The notes beneath the pieces are model-generated. The model had not been told where the DNA came from. It saw only the letters and a program-made list of their open reading frames with translations, and did not search any database. From Diphasiastrum complanatum (taxonomy: Eukaryota > Streptophyta > Lycopodiopsida > Lycopodiales > Lycopodiaceae): DNA of 64,000 nucleotides. Made by a program: the position numbers and the translations under genes. Below, in pieces: positions 44,817 through 55,398 of this stretch. The stretch is from contig CM055113.1 in assembly GCA_029204225.1 (NCBI GenBank), forward strand, positions 24,054,357 through 24,118,356, given 5' to 3'. The stretch's first letter is position 1. The number at the start of each line of letters is the position of its first letter.

Positions 44817-46173
44817 TTATTTTGTTCTATTTTGAAATGGCAATAAACATAAAGTACTTACGAGTCTTTCGTTGATGATAAATCTGAAATATGTTGGTAG
44901 ATTGGTTTGTAATAGCATGAGCTCTATTCTGATAAAATCAAGTTTCCAATGCTCTTCCACCTCAACCATAGTCAAATATTCCTCATTGTAGATAATGCTT
45001 ATCTCCATTCGGTTTGTGTGACCATTTAGTTCAAAGTCTTGATCCAGTGGTAGCCATGAACCTTCAATTTTCTTGTATCTTTGGTAGCTAAATGTGAGAC
45101 TGAGCATTCGCTTTAGATATGATAACAAAAGATCATTGAGGACTTTTTAATCCTGCATTCTATGTCATTATTTGTTTTACTATCCCAGTCTTGATCCATG
45201 AGATCTGACAAAGTCTCATATGATAAATCCTTGCAAACAAATACAGTTGGTGTCCTACGAATACTAGCACTCGAGAAAAAATCAACAAATATATGTGATG
45301 AGATAAACCAACTTAGGTGAACAATTTTTGAGCCTGTGCTTATCTTCATAGCATTTCTAATATCAATGAGTAGCTTGCATCTCAAGGATTCAGAAACAAT
45401 ACTATCAGGAATAGGCCACTCATCACTTTGAAAACTAGACAACGGAATTGCTTAGAGCTTTCTAAAACCTCCATCTATTTGTGGCGTATATAAAGATTCA
45501 TAAAAATAGATACCACAATCTGCAAATTCCTTTGGACTTCTTCCTCTGTATTGCAACTTTCCAACATCAGAGTGAATCACGTCTAATATTCCTGCAAGTG
45601 ATTGTGCGGGCTCCCATTCACTTATGCATGATGGATATAAATCTGAAAGAAAATAACAATGTTGAAGCATTTAAATCAGAGCATCAATAAAGAAAATTAC
45701 CTATGATTGTTGTAGAGTGAAAAAGTTTTGATATACTTACAATTACATTTTTGATGATCATGAGGATTGATATCATGTACTTTGATTTCTGAATGCATAT
45801 ATACATGTTGTACTAAAACTTCTCATATCGATTGACCTCCCAGGGTAGTCTTAAACTCCTAAATTTTTACTTTCCAATAAGATTTGTAAGACATTTTTGT
45901 TCTTTTCTTTTCTCGAAAATTGCCCTTTGATGATGGATGCAACAATACCCATGAATTCTTCATATATTTTGTTGGCTTCCAGTGATCAGCTTCATCTTTC
46001 TCATTGTAAAGAATCACAGATTCGATTGTAGATTTGCGTCTCCTTTCCATTGCTATTTTCAAAGCTTGGGTGCCAAAAATCTCTCTGATATGATACTTAA
46101 TTTTAATTTTTCGAATGTGAATGCCAAGATAGTCATAGTTACTGCGTATACCATATTTTATGTAACTGTACAT
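44817..46173 (-). pseudogene. Gene C: unrecognised multi-exon gene at the right of the cluster
   Basis: Open frames on the minus strand from 46173 (MYSYIKYGIRSNYDYLG) through 45859, then 45670-45452 after a likely AG acceptor, then 45442-45113 (same frame across an in-frame TAA) and 45128-44817. Segments such as DEADHWKPTKYMKNSWVLLH, YRGRSPKEFADCGIYFYESL and IVHLSWFISSHIFVDFF look like real protein. No domain is recognised. It is convergent with the H3-Ulp1 gene and about 0.25 kb from the TIR-like end at 46432-46475. Stops and frameshifts make it a pseudogene. Confidence 0.4.
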
Positions 46174-46431
46174 ACTGTATTTCTATAACTGTAACTAGTA
46201 TAGTTAGAAAATTTCATTATACTAACCAGCATAGTCAAGTAAATATAACTTGAGGTATTGACGTCGGGCAGATTAGCACGTGTCGGGCAGGAAGAAGAAA
46301 CCAATGGGATACGTCCATGCTGCTCGAACACAAATTTCAAAGTTTTCTATATTGCATTTTTATTTCTCAGTTAATTTGAACTATGTTACTTGATGATGGT
46401 CGAAACTAAAGAAAATAAATAAAAGTATCTT

Positions 46432-46475
46432 TACAAAGGGTCTGTTTGATATTGAGAACTCCTCTAATGCTTTCA
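46432..46475. repeat. TIR-like end (right orientation) at the right edge of the multigene cluster
   Basis: ATCTTTACAAAGGGTCTGTT, then 9 bp, then GAACTCCTCTAATG. It is the reverse complement, with few changes, of the left end of the 39727-40120 MITE. It lies between gene C and the copia integrase fragment. Confidence 0.75.
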
Positions 46476-46927
46476 AGAAGTTTGTAGTATTCGCAGAAAG
46501 ACACACCTCCAAGAAAGTGCAGACTATCAAGTCCGACAATGGAGGCGAGTATACGATCAAGGAGTTTTCAAACTTCTGTTAAGAATGAGAAATTGAGCAT
46601 CAGTTCACACCTGCTTACACACCACAGTACAATGGTGTAGCAGAATGAAGAAATAGGACGTTTGTCGAAGGAGCCAGATGCATGATGGGACAAGCACAAT
46701 TGCCGATCAATTTTGGGCCAAAGCAATTGCAGTTGTTGTACACTTGTTGTACACTTGCTGAAAAGATCGACAACGAAGACCTTGGAAGACAAGACACCAT
46801 ACAAAATCTGGACAGGTGAACAATCCAATCTATCGTATGTATGTGTGTTTCAATGTGCAGCATACATGCACATACCAAAAGAAAAAAAAAACAAGCTTGA
46901 CGAAAAGTCAATGCAAACAGTCATCAT
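46466..46927 (+). pseudogene. Copia integrase fragment, 5' half, ends in a TIR
   Basis: The frame shows FKKFVVFAERHTSKKVQTIK, SDNGGEYT (second Asp), a stop in the YTPQYNGVAE block (Glu present, then TGA), RTFVEGARCMMGQAQLPINF, the AYMHIPKEKKNKLDEK end and MQTVI. Then a TIR begins. The next residues of copia integrase (VEYSN...YRLYN) are found on the minus strand at 53937 downward. The fragment has several stops. Confidence 0.85.
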
Positions 46928-46965
46928 TAGAGGAGTTTTCGATTTCAAAAGGGCCGTATAAGAAA
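46928..46965. repeat. TIR-like end (left orientation) at the copia half-junction
   Basis: ATTAGAGGAGTTTTCGATTT then CAAAAGGGCC; it resembles the left end of the 39727 MITE and 53938-54050. Confidence 0.75.
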
Positions 46966-47536
46966 TCGTGCCTTAGTAAGAGAATGTTAGAGAGAGAATA
47001 ATAAATTGACCGGAATTTTTTCTCGTTTTCTTAGTTTCCGGTGTTGCGCGCCGTCTAAGTTGTGTGGCTGGCTCATTTTTTGAAGTATATTAATAGTGTG
47101 CATGAAACAAAGCACGCTGCCAAGAAACAAAGCACACGCCACAAGCGGGAGAAAATTCTCTCCAAAATTTCATGTGTAAAGGATCGAAGTTTTACATAAA
47201 TGGAACCTCTAGCCTTTTAGATTTCTCCAGTCATGTTGTCACACTAATTTGCATGTCAGCTTGTCGAATACTTGTGAGTCGTCCTGAGAATGACTTTGAG
47301 GAGCTTTGTAAGGAAGTTTTAGCAATGTGGGCTCCTTTTGCAACTTTTTACTGATGCTATATGTCTTGTTCTTGTAGGTGCTGTGATTGCTTTTCGCAAT
47401 GTTCAGGTTTATTGTTATTCTGCTCTCCCTTAGATTAATAGTTAATATTGTTGTAGATAATGTATTGATGTTTCCAGCTTCTTGGTTGAGTAAGATATTC
47501 CCTCTGTTATTAGATTAACCACTCCTTTGTGTAGGA

Positions 47537-47593
47537 TTAAGGGTTTGGAAGACAAGGCTTAACCTTGTAGAGGTTCAAATCCTCTTCCCTTAA
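47537..47593 (+). ncRNA. Minimal tRNA-like fold without D-arm (tentative)
   Basis: TTAAGGG pairs with CCCTTAA (7 bp acceptor), ACAAG/CTTGT encloses the 7-nt loop GCTTAAC, and AGAGG/CCTCT encloses TTCAAAT. The B-box GGTTCAAATCC is perfect (47572-47582). Only 8 nt stand where the D-arm should be, and no variable loop is left. The middle triplet of the anticodon-like loop would be TTA. It could be a tRNA relic or the head of a SINE. No A-box is convincing. Confidence 0.35.
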
Positions 47594-47711
47594 ACTATTA
47601 AAATAAGGGAGAACTTGAAGTTGGGTCTGAATTTTGCTTTTATGTTTTTTCAAATTTGAAAATGCAAATTGAAAAGAGGTCAATTATGAAATGAAAATGC
47701 AAGCTCTTAAT

Positions 47712-48496
47712 TTTTATAGAATCATAATCAAGATACGAACATTCCATCATATTCTATGCAAAGAGTAGATCAATTTTGCTTTTGGCCTCATCTCTACCAG
47801 AGTTCAAATAAGAAAGTTATGGTAGATCAAAGATTTATAGTACAAGATAAGCTTTTGATGACGCGACACTTGATTATGTGAAATATCTCCACCACGCGAG
47901 GATCTACATTCTAGCAAGAAAAACTTGCCCATTCTCACGTCATGGCGATATGCCACATCATCATATTCTATGCAAAGAGTAAATCAATTTTGCTTTTGAC
48001 CTCATCTCTATCAGAGTTCAGATAAGAAAGTAAGTAGATCAAAGATTTATAGTACCAGATAAGCATTCAATGATGTGGCATTTATATTATTTGATGATGT
48101 GGCATTTGATGATGTGGAATATCTCCACCATGCGAGGATCTGCATTCTTGAAAAAAAAACTTGTCTATTCTCGCGTCATGGCGATATGCCACAGCATCAG
48201 AATCTTTGATTAGCCATAACTTTCTTATTTGAACTCGGATTGAGATGAAGTAAAAAGCAAAAATGATCTACTCTTCATGTAGAATCCATTGAAATATCTC
48301 CACCATGCAAGAATCTGCATTCTGGTAAAGAAAACTGGTCTATTCTTGCGTCATGGCGATATGCCACATCATCAAAATCTTTGTAGCCATAACTTTCTTA
48401 TTTGAACTCAGATGGAGATGAGGTAAAAAGCAAAAATGATCTACTCTTTGTGTAGAATACATTGGAATGATCGCATCTTGATTATGATTCTATAAA
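47712..48496. mobile_element. Foldback element with flipping 85-bp modules
   Basis: Ends pair as inverted repeats: TATAGAATCATAATCAAGAT at 47716 and its complement at 48475-48492. Module A (about 85 bp, ATTCTATGCAAAGAG to GATCAAAGATT) occurs direct at 47751 and 47964 and inverted near 48201-48285 and 48377-48460. Module B (AATATCTCCACC to GCGATATGCCACA) occurs three times, always direct (47882, 48118, 48293). The order is TIR-A-B-A-B-A'-B-A'-TIR', so long cruciform or hairpin folding is expected. It lies about 260 bp upstream of the CCCH gene start. Confidence 0.85.
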
Positions 48497-48757
48497 CATA
48501 TAAAAAATTTCTAGAAAATCTATTGTTGTTCTACTCATCTGTAGTTTAATGGCTGATGTTGTTGTAGAAGATGTTTTGCAGCTTCTTGTAGGTTGGCCCT
48601 CTTTAAAACATGTAATTTCGTTTAATTGATCAGAATATATTACTACTAACCATAAGTTTTAAGAGTCGGGCAGTTAGGAGTCTTGCGGGCAACAAGTATT
48701 TTCAAGTCACAACTCCAGACCCTGCCCAGCGAGAGTTTTGATCACTTTTGATTTACA

Positions 48758-49640
48758 ATGTACAATCATGAAGGGACTACAGATATCGCATCACATCTTT
48801 CTGCTACAGACCATGCATTGCTTCTCAGCCATGAACCGCCAACCCTAGCTGACAAGTCGAAAAGCGGATTGCCCAGCGCTATTTCGTCATCCTGTATTCA
48901 GGAAAACGCTGCCAAGAATTCTCCTTGGGGAATCGATGCGCATGAATTGACTATCTTCGAAATTGGTAGCAGCAGTTGTTCGACGACCACTGCGACATTA
49001 GAAATGTCTGAACCTATTCCTGAAAAAAGTACTTCTGCCAATTTTAATCCGCATGACCCAGGGGCTAATTGTCTATACAAAAAAGAGATTTGCCTCCAGT
49101 GGGAAGACTATGGAAGCTGTCGTTTTGGAGAGACATGTGAGGTAAGAGCGTGTCTCTCATTAGTCATGTACAGTCATTACAAGAGTTTATCGTGAGATAT
49201 CTGAATCGCTGATCTGATTTTATCAACTAACTAGAAACTATAAACATTTCCATTTGGTTGCTGATTTCAATTAACTGGTAAAATGGGCAGTTTGCTCATG
49301 GTATACAGGATCTTCGTACGATTCAGCAACAACCAAAGTACAAGACCAAAGTAAGGCCAATGAAGCTATGTTTTTCCTTACAATATTTCTTAGATGTAAA
49401 ATGTGCTTGCCGATGCATGTACTGCTTTAATCACTATCAATACTTTGGCAGATGTGTAGGAATTTCACTATTGAAGGAATATGTCCTTATGGTACGAAAT
49501 GCCTCTTCGTTCATCCGAAGTTCTCGCTGGGCCAAAGTTTTAGTGACCGTAAGGTTTCTAGAAGATTGCCAATTTTCGAGCAAATTTGCCCATCTTCTGC
49601 TGATGATCCTGTTGGGAGTCCACAGCTTTCAAGTGCATAG
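48758..49640 (+). CDS. Tandem CCCH zinc-finger protein (TTP/TIS11-type spacing), 3 exons
   Basis: Exons 48758-49141, 49291-49350 and 49452-49640 join in phase 0 at two GT-AG introns (210 codons plus stop). Finger 1 is C-x8-C-x5-C-x3-H, split by intron 1 (EICLQWEDYGSCRFGETCE / FAHG). The 18-residue spacer carries the KYKTK lead-in, and finger 2 repeats C-x8-C-x5-C-x3-H (MCRNFTIEGICPYGTKCLFV then H). This spacing is that of TTP-like RNA-binding proteins, which bind AU-rich 3' UTRs and promote mRNA decay in cytoplasmic granules. The first 110 residues are Ser-rich and unstructured. ATG 48758 follows an in-frame stop. No frameshifts; it looks functional, although it is short for the family. Confidence 0.88.
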
Positions 49641-50088
49641 GTGATAGATATACAAGGAACTTCTGATCAGTTCCTAGATAGGAAAAAAAAAGAGTTTTCC
49701 ATGTTATTTTCTAAAATGAAATACACATAACTAGGAAGTGTGCACACTTGGTATATACCACATAACTTGGTACCTAGAAGCATATTTGTCAATGAATTTG
49801 TCGTTGTGATTTGGATGCATGCTTTAGTAGAGTCATTCTTTCACATCGGCGTGAGAACATTCATACTAGCGCTTTACTACATTCAGTCTTTTACATGGAT
49901 GTCAGAACTTTCACTTTGTTGACACGATGTTTTGTCCTGTTTTGTCCTTAGTACTAGTTGACTTGCATATTGAGAGTTGGTCTTTGTGCACGAACATATT
50001 GTACAAAATGATGCTAGTGCAATCAACTGATCAATTTTTATTGCCTTACGTGATATTTCAATTAAACTCCTAAAACATGGCTAGATAT

Positions 50089-50091
<3 letters not shown>
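49641..50091. other. Downstream region of the CCCH gene
   Basis: No gene is seen. A short duplication (CATTCTTTCACAT...GTGAGAACATTCATACTAGC and CATTCAGTCTTTTACATGG...GTCAGAACTTTCAC) lies at 49830-49915. Confidence 0.45.

Positions 50092-50144
<53 letters not shown>
50092..50144 (+). repeat. (GA)n microsatellite
   Basis: About 26 GA units. Confidence 0.95.
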
Positions 50145-50147
<3 letters not shown>

Positions 50148-50372
50148 GGATTATTCTCTACGCTCAAAAGCTATTGGTTTACACTCTTTTAATAGAGATG
50201 CTCCAATTGCAATATCACTTATGTGTGACTCAATGATGTAAGGTTTATCTAGATCCAATCACCAAAATGGAAACAAAAAGAATAATATCCTTGAGAGCTC
50301 TCAAGCTCTCATTTGATTACTTGTTCAATACAATAGGCAGACTAAACTTTCCCTTATGACATTTCACCCCTT

Positions 50373-50458
50373 TCAAAATACTATTGAGGGGAGTTGCTAC
50401 CTTAGCATAACCATCAAAATACTATTGAGGGGAACTGCTACCTTAGCATAACCATCAA
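50373..50458 (+). repeat. Tandem duplication, two copies of about 43 bp
   Basis: CAAAATACTATTGAGGGGA followed by (G/A)(T/C)TGCTACCTTAGCATAACCAT occurs twice in direct tandem with two substitutions. Confidence 0.85.
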
Positions 50459-50559
50459 TAGATCTCTCAAAAAAAAAATATTCAATTGTCGCATTTGTTA
50501 CAACTAGCCACTCAACAAACAACTACCTCATTTTTGTCATAATCAATCTTCATTTTCGT

Positions 50560-51180
50560 TGAAGTGACTTTGTGTCAAGGTAAAGTAGTTCATGCTTCAA
50601 AATGAAATTTGTACCTTTGGCAAAAACATTCCAATTATTCTAACTAGACTATAGACCTAAGTGTAAATGTTTTCTCACCCAACCTAGATTATGTAGCATA
50701 CAACTTCTCCTATCTAAAAATATCTAACAAAATACGAAGATGCTTCACATGTTTATTGAGTGTATAACTATAGATAAGTATATCATCTTAGAACAACAGT
50801 ACAATTGTCACAAATCCTATCACTCATCACCTGCTGAAAATTAGCTTCAGCATTAGTTAAACCAAACAATAAAACACAAAATTTATATTGGCCAAAATGA
50901 GTTCCAAATCCTATTTTACGTACATCTCCTCGATGATTCCTAATTTTGTGATATATTATTCTAAAGTTGATCTTAGTAAAGTATCTTGCTCCACCAAGTT
51001 AGTTTACAAGATCATCCAGTCTACATAACAAGGACTTATTTTTTATAGTAACCTTGTTCAACCCTAGCCTGTAATGAATACACATGTGAATACTCTCATG
51101 GTGAATTACAAGATTGAATGAGTCCCATTCTAATAAATTTCACAATTTTCCTATGAATATCATCATCTTCTTTCTATCTA
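50560..51180 (-). pseudogene. Highly decayed gypsy RT
   Basis: Frame-shifted minus reading gives NKVTIKNKSLL, LDDLVN, GGARYFTKINFR, IIYHKIRNHRGDVRKIGFGT, FCVLLFGLTNAEANFQQVM and then DDILIYSYTLNKHVKHLR, the ordered RT blocks of gypsy elements. Many stops show that it is old. Confidence 0.75.
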
Positions 51181-51299
51181 ACCTATATAAAAGACATGTT
51201 GACTACTATGCATTACCTCTATCTAATGGTCTACTGCCATCGTGGGTGATAAGCCATGAGGTACTTCCAAAATAAAAATATTTTTGATTACTTCAATTA

Positions 51300-51878
51300 A
51301 GTTTGCAGTGTTTGTGTTCCATTGATGACAAGTTTTGAATTAAGAGATTCAAATAATGTAATGTCACCTTAATCAAAAATAAAATATGAAGATTAAATAT
51401 CTCATAATCCTTATTTAATATTTTTTGCATTGAATTCATATAGAGTTAGAAATCAGAGTCGGTGTGATTTATATTTGTATAAGCTTAGAATGTGATACCG
51501 TAATTATTGTACTCTTATTTAGTTTACTATTTTCAGTAGTGATCAGGACATGACCCACTATCGACATATCAGTCAAGTACTTGTCCTGTAGTTGGTTACT
51601 TGGAATAGCCGAGTAGCCACAAGTAGGAAATTAGGGCATGTCTTGAGTTCGTTAGTTATGACAACCTATATTGGGCTTAGTTACTTCGACAGGTGCTCGT
51701 TTAGTTACATGACACTTGTTTGTCCCCTTCAGTGTGGGGCCTTTGCCATATGTACAATGTTATTTTGTAATCTAATAATTTTTACTATGCCATCTTTGAG
51801 AATTGAGGTGCTTGAGCTATGGTGATTGTGATTGTGATTGTGATATGTATATTGCACTAGATCTTCAAAAAGTCAAAA
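51300..51878 (+). mobile_element. Probable LTR remnant ahead of a degenerate PBS
   Basis: The region ends at a PBS-like site (51879-51891) and contains TATATTTGTATAAGC-type promoter sequence near 51470 and three GTGATTGTGATT units near 51825-51845. The start is not defined. No coding sequence is recognised. Confidence 0.4.
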
Positions 51879-51891
51879 TGGTATTAGAGTG
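51879..51891 (+). promoter_or_regulatory. Degenerate initiator tRNA-Met PBS
   Basis: TGGTATTAGAGTG differs from TGGTATCAGAGCC at three positions, consistent with C-to-T decay plus another change. Confidence 0.45.
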
Positions 51892-52044
51892 GCAGGGTGT
51901 TGTAGGTATGCATAATCCGGTGGAGCCATCGTAGGTGTGTTGCACCAAGAAGCTAGCACAAGAAGCATCTCAGGAGAGAGGACTCCATATGGGGTATCGG
52001 TAGTCTAGATCGCAGGAATAAGCAAAACTCCTTTGATTTGATCT

Positions 52045-53937
52045 TCATGGAAATATTAAGAACAATTGAAGTAACAGAATTTTTGGAAGAATTATGAAAA
52101 AATTGCTCAATATGTAGAATTGCTTCGAAAAGTGACTATGATGGAAAGCTAGCCAGAACTCCTTTGGATGGTATTTCAGAAGTATGTGTTTGGTTTTTGA
52201 ATGGAAGACTGGATCCTGGGCTAGATATATGGCACTCTGAGAATCCATCATCATGGTGCATGGTTCTCTCTGATGTATGTCAATTGCTTCCAACATCATT
52301 TGCAACCATATTATCTCATTTACCACCTTCGATGTTGCCACATATTCAGCTTCGCAGGAGCATTGAGCCATGAGTATTTGTTTCTTGCATGCTGATTGTT
52401 GTTCCGCATGTTATCGAACATTGTCACGGACTTGCTATCATATTTGTAGCTCGCCCATCTTGCATCATTATAGTGTTGCAGCTTGAATTCTTCTTCTGCT
52501 TTGTAGGTCAATCCCATATTTTGAGTGCCTTTTAGATATTGCAATAATCTTTCTGCCATTAGCCAATGTGCCAAGCTAGAGTTAGAAGAGAATTGACTTA
52601 ACACATAAATAGAGAATACCAAGTTTGATCTAGTGCAAACCGTCAGGTACATGAGACTTTTGATCAGACTTTGGTATGGTATTTTCTCCATTTGTTGTCT
52701 CTCTTCTTCTGTGCTTGGAAAGTCTTGCTTCGACAATTTGGCTCCAGCCATCATTGGTGTGGCTTTCTCTTTGAAGTCACTCATTCTGTACTGCTTTAGC
52801 ACCTTTTTGGCGTATTCTGACTAACTCAAATGCATGACTCCTCTAATTCGATCTCTTTTGATTTGCAGCCCAAGACAATTTGTCACTTCTCCTAGATCTG
52901 TAATCTTATAATTTGTAAAAATCTGACTCTTCATCTTATTTATGAGCATAAGACAATTTCCTATCATCACAGTGTCATCTACAAATATGGTTAAAATCAT
53001 AAACCTTCTTTCTATTCTTTTTATATAGACATTGTAGTTTGGTTGTGTAAGAACGAAGCCTAGAGACTTCAGAAGATTATCCAGCTTCTTGTACCAAGCT
53101 CAAGAAGCTTGCTTGAGACCATAGATACATCGATGTAGCCGACGGACGTACTTTTGATTGTTCGGGTCTTCGTATCTTTCATACTACTTTATGAAGTTTT
53201 TTTCTTCTAGGTCTCCATGGAGAAAGGCTGTTTTGACATCAATCTGATGTATTTTGAGATTGTGTCGTGCAGCATAAGTGAGGAGTAGCCGGATGCTTGC
53301 CATTTTGACCATCGGTGAGTATGTATTGAAGTAGTCGATGCCAGCCCTCTGCATGTAGCCTTTAGCGACAAGTTGAGCTTTGTATTGTCCTACAGATCCA
53401 TCTGATTTCAGCTTCTTTTTGTATATCCATTTGTAGTAGATAGTTTGTTTCCTTCGGGTAGTGGCTCTAATGACCACACTTTATTCTGCCTCATCAACTC
53501 AATCTCCTCCAACATTGCTTACTTCCAAGATTCTCCTTTTGGACTCTAGATAGCTTCTCGATATGTCGTCAGTTCTTCAGTGAAGCTATAGTATTCGACA
53601 TCTGTGTCTTCACTCCACTACAAGTTGTCGATGTATCGTTCAGGCTATCTTCTTATTTTTGTTGACCTTCTAGGTCCTGTTTGTCACTGATGGTTTGTGT
53701 CTTCTTCGACATGTTTGTCTTTAGCTTCTTGCTCTAGAGTCTGTGGCTCGACATTTTGGTTCGATGTCTGGCCTCAATCTCCCTCTTCAATCGGCAGTAG
53801 TGTGAAGATTTCATGGCCTTTTGCTTCTTGCATTCCAAAAAATGTCGATCCGTCGAACTTCACGTCTCTGCTCATTACCACCTTCTTTGAGGTTGGATTG
53901 TAGAGTCGGTAGATCTGTGAGCCATTCGAATATTCAA
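52045..53937 (-). pseudogene. Copia 3' half: integrase end, RT, RNase H
   Basis: On the minus strand from 53937: a VEYSN-type block and IYRLYNPTSKKVVMSRDVKF (integrase C-terminus), then the RT entry and TIYYKWIYKKKLKSDGSVGQ with YFNTYSPMVKMASIRLLLTY, DVKTAFLHGDLEE, the remainder of RT with a TVMIGN-type block, and RNase H (LQHYNDARWASYKYDSKS ... CSCEAEYVATSK ... HSKTKHILLKYH). Several stops and frameshifts break it. It begins exactly where 46466-46927 stops, at a TIR. Confidence 0.88.
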
Positions 53938-54050
53938 CCCATTAGAGGAGTTCCAGGCACCAAAAGGGCTGTTTGTCAAGATGCTTTTATTGACTATTCA
54001 ACTATTCAATGTACATGTGGCCCAATAAAGTTTTTACACCTATGAAAGAA
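53938..54050. repeat. TIR-bearing element end at the copia 3' half-junction
   Basis: ATTAGAGGAGTTCCAGGCAC then CAAAAGGGCTGTTTGTCAAG and, further in, GGCCCAATAAAGTTTTTAC. It aligns with the left 120 bp of the 39727 MITE (same order of blocks, GGACCAATCAAAATACTC). The other end was not found. Confidence 0.7.
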
Positions 54051-54329
54051 CGTAACGTTGTTTGTTGGTCTGAAAAAATTTGAAGTTTTCCGGTAATATT
54101 TTGAACTGCCAGCAGGGAACCAGAAAACGTGATTGGTCAGGTGTATTTTTTAAGGTTTAAGCAACGCAAATCAGCACTCTGCTTGATGGGCACGCACATT
54201 TAATAAGTCCCATAGTAAATGTGTTGTTTTGTTTGAAATGTTGTACTTGTCTTGGCTGTTCAACATATTGCAATTTATATGTAAACATTACTTTCAAAAT
54301 GAAATGCCTAGAAATTTAACATTTTTGTG

Positions 54330-54500
54330 AGTTTTGTGAGGAGAAATAGCGATATAATAAGTGAGGTGAGAAATAGAGACACCTATGATTGCCTCACTAG
54401 GATGAGATTGGGGTTTGGGGGAGGAAAAATAGCAATATAGTGTCGTGAGGTGAGAGAAGAGACACTATGAGTGCCTCCCTATGAGTGGTGTGGGAATAAT
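54330..54500 (+). repeat. Two-copy tandem repeat of about 85 bp
   Basis: GAGGAGAAATAGCGATATAA...GAGACACCTATGATTGCCTC and GAGGAAAAATAGCAATATAG...GAGACACTATGAGTGCCTCC are diverged neighbours. Confidence 0.75.
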
Positions 54501-54704
54501 GGTATAGAACAAGTCCTAATTGTAGGAAACAAGCCCATTTGAGTGTATTCCTATTTTAGCAAACTCTGTAAGTACCTACTTGTTTTTATGTTGGTGGATT
54601 TCATTGGGCATAAAAACAAGCCCATGGGTATGCTACATGCTCATGGGCATTTTGATGTGATGCCATTCAAGCATGAATTGTGTCATTTTTGCATGTGTGG
54701 CCCA

Positions 54705-54860
54705 AAGGGGTTGGCTTAATTGGTTAGCTTGACATTCAAAGTTTCTTTGGTCCCAAGTCCAAGTATGCATTTTCTAGCCCTTACCCTTGGACTTGGTAGC
54801 TTTAGCAAGCACCCTCAAAATCATGAAACACTCTATGTAGGCATTTCACGCTCACAAATA
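54705..54860 (+). mobile_element. tRNA-derived SINE-like unit (tentative)
   Basis: An A-box-like TGGCTTAATTGG (54712-54723) is followed 37 bp later (start to start) by a B-box-like GGTCCCAAGTCC (54749-54760). Spacing fits RNA polymerase III promoters. The B-box departs from GGTTCRANTCC at three positions. Confidence 0.4.
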
Positions 54861-55317
54861 TCAATTCGATGTTTGAGACAAATGTTTTATGTTGTTAATT
54901 TTAGTAAGAAACTTCACCATAGAAAATTCTCATAATATAAAATATACTCATGCTTGTGACAAGCATTAAACTTGGAAGAGTACGATGAGTGTGTGAGCGC
55001 TAGCGTCTTTGACATGCGATCATGGATACCATCAAGGACATTCTCAATTTGGACTTAATAATGTGGTCATGATGGAGGAAGCAATAACAATCATATTATT
55101 TTTTCTACAAGATTTAATGATGATGTGACATTTATATATAATGATAGAGACAACATAAAGAATACAATCTCGATGAGCCCCCTTCTTCCCTCTTCTCTCA
55201 CTCTTCACATCCTCTAGAAGGTGGTGTATCTCAACCTCAATCATGTACTCCATGCACCAATGACACTACTTTGACTCTAGAGCCCACACAATGGGTTCTT
55301 TGGGTTGTTTTACAAGG

Positions 55318-55318
<1 letters not shown>
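54861..55318. other. Spacer without recognised genes
   Basis: AT-rich; nothing recognisable apart from TATATATAATGATAG-like low complexity. Confidence 0.45.
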
Positions 55319-55391
<73 letters not shown>

Positions 55392-55398
55392 GAGAGAA
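55319..55398 (+). repeat. (GA)n microsatellite
   Basis: About 38 GA units with one ACAG interruption near 55382. Frames through it are repeat translations. Confidence 0.95.

Noticed and set aside
46713-47001. Small plus-strand frames read as independent genes
   Set aside because: They are pieces of the copia integrase fragment and of the TIR element that follows it.
52849-52864. Exact CTCCTCTAAT match to the TIR motif inside copia RT
   Set aside because: It lies in normal copia coding (IRGVMHLSQ) with no further TIR similarity beyond ten bases; chance match.
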